Assembly (NCBI GenBank): GCA_006937955.1
Contig: SSNP01000082.1
Location: 1,987,549 to 2,051,548 of the forward strand
Source of the DNA: Pachypanchax playfairii
Taxonomy: Eukaryota > Chordata > Actinopteri > Cyprinodontiformes > Aplocheilidae
Length of the DNA stretch: 64,000 bases
Direction: 5' to 3'
Below, in pieces: positions 62,790 through 64,000 of the stretch (position 1 is the stretch's first letter; each line of letters begins with the position of its first letter). The position numbers and the translations under genes were made by a program. The notes under the pieces were generated by a model that made no database searches, was not told where the DNA came from, and saw only the letters and a program-made list of their open reading frames with translations.

Positions 62790-64000
62790 AGGGGACGATA
62801 CGTGCAGACAGCAAAAGGTTCAATCAGCAGCAAGATGTAGGAGGTGAGGAAGAAAAAACATTTAAAGCAAGTGGGAGAAAAAAAAAACTTTCCTCTAACT
62901 GAGACTCCTCATTTCTCACAGGACACATTCAAGTTAATAACACTGCATGGTGCAGCAGGAGAACAGGCTCAGGATTGCACAATAACACGCTCTGTGGTGA
63001 GCCCCACATGTATCAAAATGACAAAGGCAATCTAGGAACAAATTCTCTCACGCTGGCTTTAAGCTGTTCAGCTCTCTGGAAGAGTGGCTGCAGCAGAGTC
63101 CAGGAGGGAAAATGAGTGAGGGGAAATTTAAGAAATAAAACTCAGCTTACTCAGGTTTGCAGCTGATACATAACTCCAACATTAACAGTGTGGAGTTAAT
63201 CACATCCAGGTTTATTAGACCAGTGGTAGTAACGCAGGTTTTCACTTTATGTAAAGCTGCAAATGTGTCCTAAACATCCTCAGCAGAGACGAGAAGGTTA
63301 ATCAAAGGCAGATTTATTTACTGATCCCTGAACGATGAGGTGAATATGAAGTATGTTATTACATGGAACAATTACAGACTTTTCAACATGGCACCGTCAC
63401 CTGTGTAACAAATTATGAATGAGAGGATTTTGTTTTTACACCAGACAGTTATGAAATAAAGACTACTGACTGAGTGACACATTACATCACATGAAACCTC
63501 CATCTAATGGTGTTCTTACAGGAGCAGGTCTTCAAACCCCCGGGCACATGGAACATCAAGGGATCTGAACATATTTATAGACGGGAAAAAAAGACATCAA
63601 ATCCACGGGGACCCCAACGGACCTGCTGTCCTTACCCTACATATCTCTTTATATTCTAACTGATCCGAGCTGTTGCCAGGGTAAAATAGAAACCTACTTT
63701 GTAGCATGTAGATCGTCAGAATTTTAAGGCTGAATGGTGTTTAACAATGACTGAGCATTTATTTCACTGTTCCATGACTGTGGGGGATTCTTTACAAATA
63801 CAAAAATACAAAATTGCAAGAAAATCTGCCAATTTTCAGTTGGACTTAAACTATGGATGACATTTTATTGAGATGTGTTACATATGTTTTGGGCAAATGG
63901 GGCATGTGGCTTAACTACAAAGAAGCAGCTAGAGTTTTGCACCTGTTGTGCAAATTGTGTCAAAACGTTCCCATAAAGTGACTTAATTGTGTCTCAAATG
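62790..64000. other. Gene-free stretch to the window end
   Basis: No gene or repeat is recognised. AT-rich, short frames only. Confidence 0.5.

Overview
The window is eukaryotic nuclear DNA, almost certainly from a ray-finned (teleost) fish. The basis is repeat content: a Tc1-type element with 200 bp IR/DR termini and a DD34E transposase, an L2/Maui-type LINE 3' tail, (CA)n tracts alternating with a GTCCCC-containing telomere-like unit, and hAT and TTAA-flanked (piggyBac-like) non-autonomous elements. The sequence is AT-rich and CpG-poor apart from a few patches. I cannot name the species; a percomorph is a guess.

I found no complete host protein-coding gene. Nearly all open reading frames are short, overlap on both strands and lack recognisable domains. 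The window reads as a gene desert, intergenic or deep intronic. The exon-like pieces at 21.37-21.48, 30.73-31.08, 39.35-39.54 and 62.60-62.76 kb are tentative.

Layout. 0-14.6 kb: single-copy-looking AT-rich DNA with a 329 bp TTAA-flanked MITE (3.9 kb) and two patches with perfect POU octamers (0.44 and 9.47 kb). 14.64-15.23 kb: a 591 bp hAT element with a perfect 8 bp target duplication and a BED zinc-finger remnant. 17.56-17.82 kb: L2-like LINE tail, minus strand. 20.1-20.77 kb: degenerate repeat rich in GTCGAC. 25.80-27.68 kb: an unclassified dispersed repeat interrupted by a 1,517 bp Tc1 element whose transposase has a gap exactly at an ambiguous base; an uninterrupted inverted copy of the repeat at 50.48-50.85 kb preserves the empty site. 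30.7-31.1 kb: CpG-rich promoter/first-exon candidate. 39.34-39.54 kb: ETS+NRF1 motifs followed by a short open exon-like segment. 40.05-42.19 and 58.06-60.15 kb: two arms of a roughly 2.1 kb inverted duplication, about 98-99% identical in their unique part by eye, 16 kb apart, each with (CA)n-linked repeat units and a 504 bp TTAA-flanked MITE. 49.74-50.23 kb: CpG-rich patch with weak terminal inverted similarity. 55.13-55.98 kb: an 853 bp solo LTR with a perfect 5 bp target duplication. 60.16-64 kb: simple repeats, an LTR-like tail and AT-rich DNA.

The genes do not form a pathway. The best-supported biology is mobile-element history (insertion, nesting, solo-LTR formation, inverted duplication) over possibly regulatory non-coding DNA. 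I did not find convincing evidence for a new biological system; the inverted duplication, the Tc1 filled/empty site pair and the exon-like candidates most merit checking.
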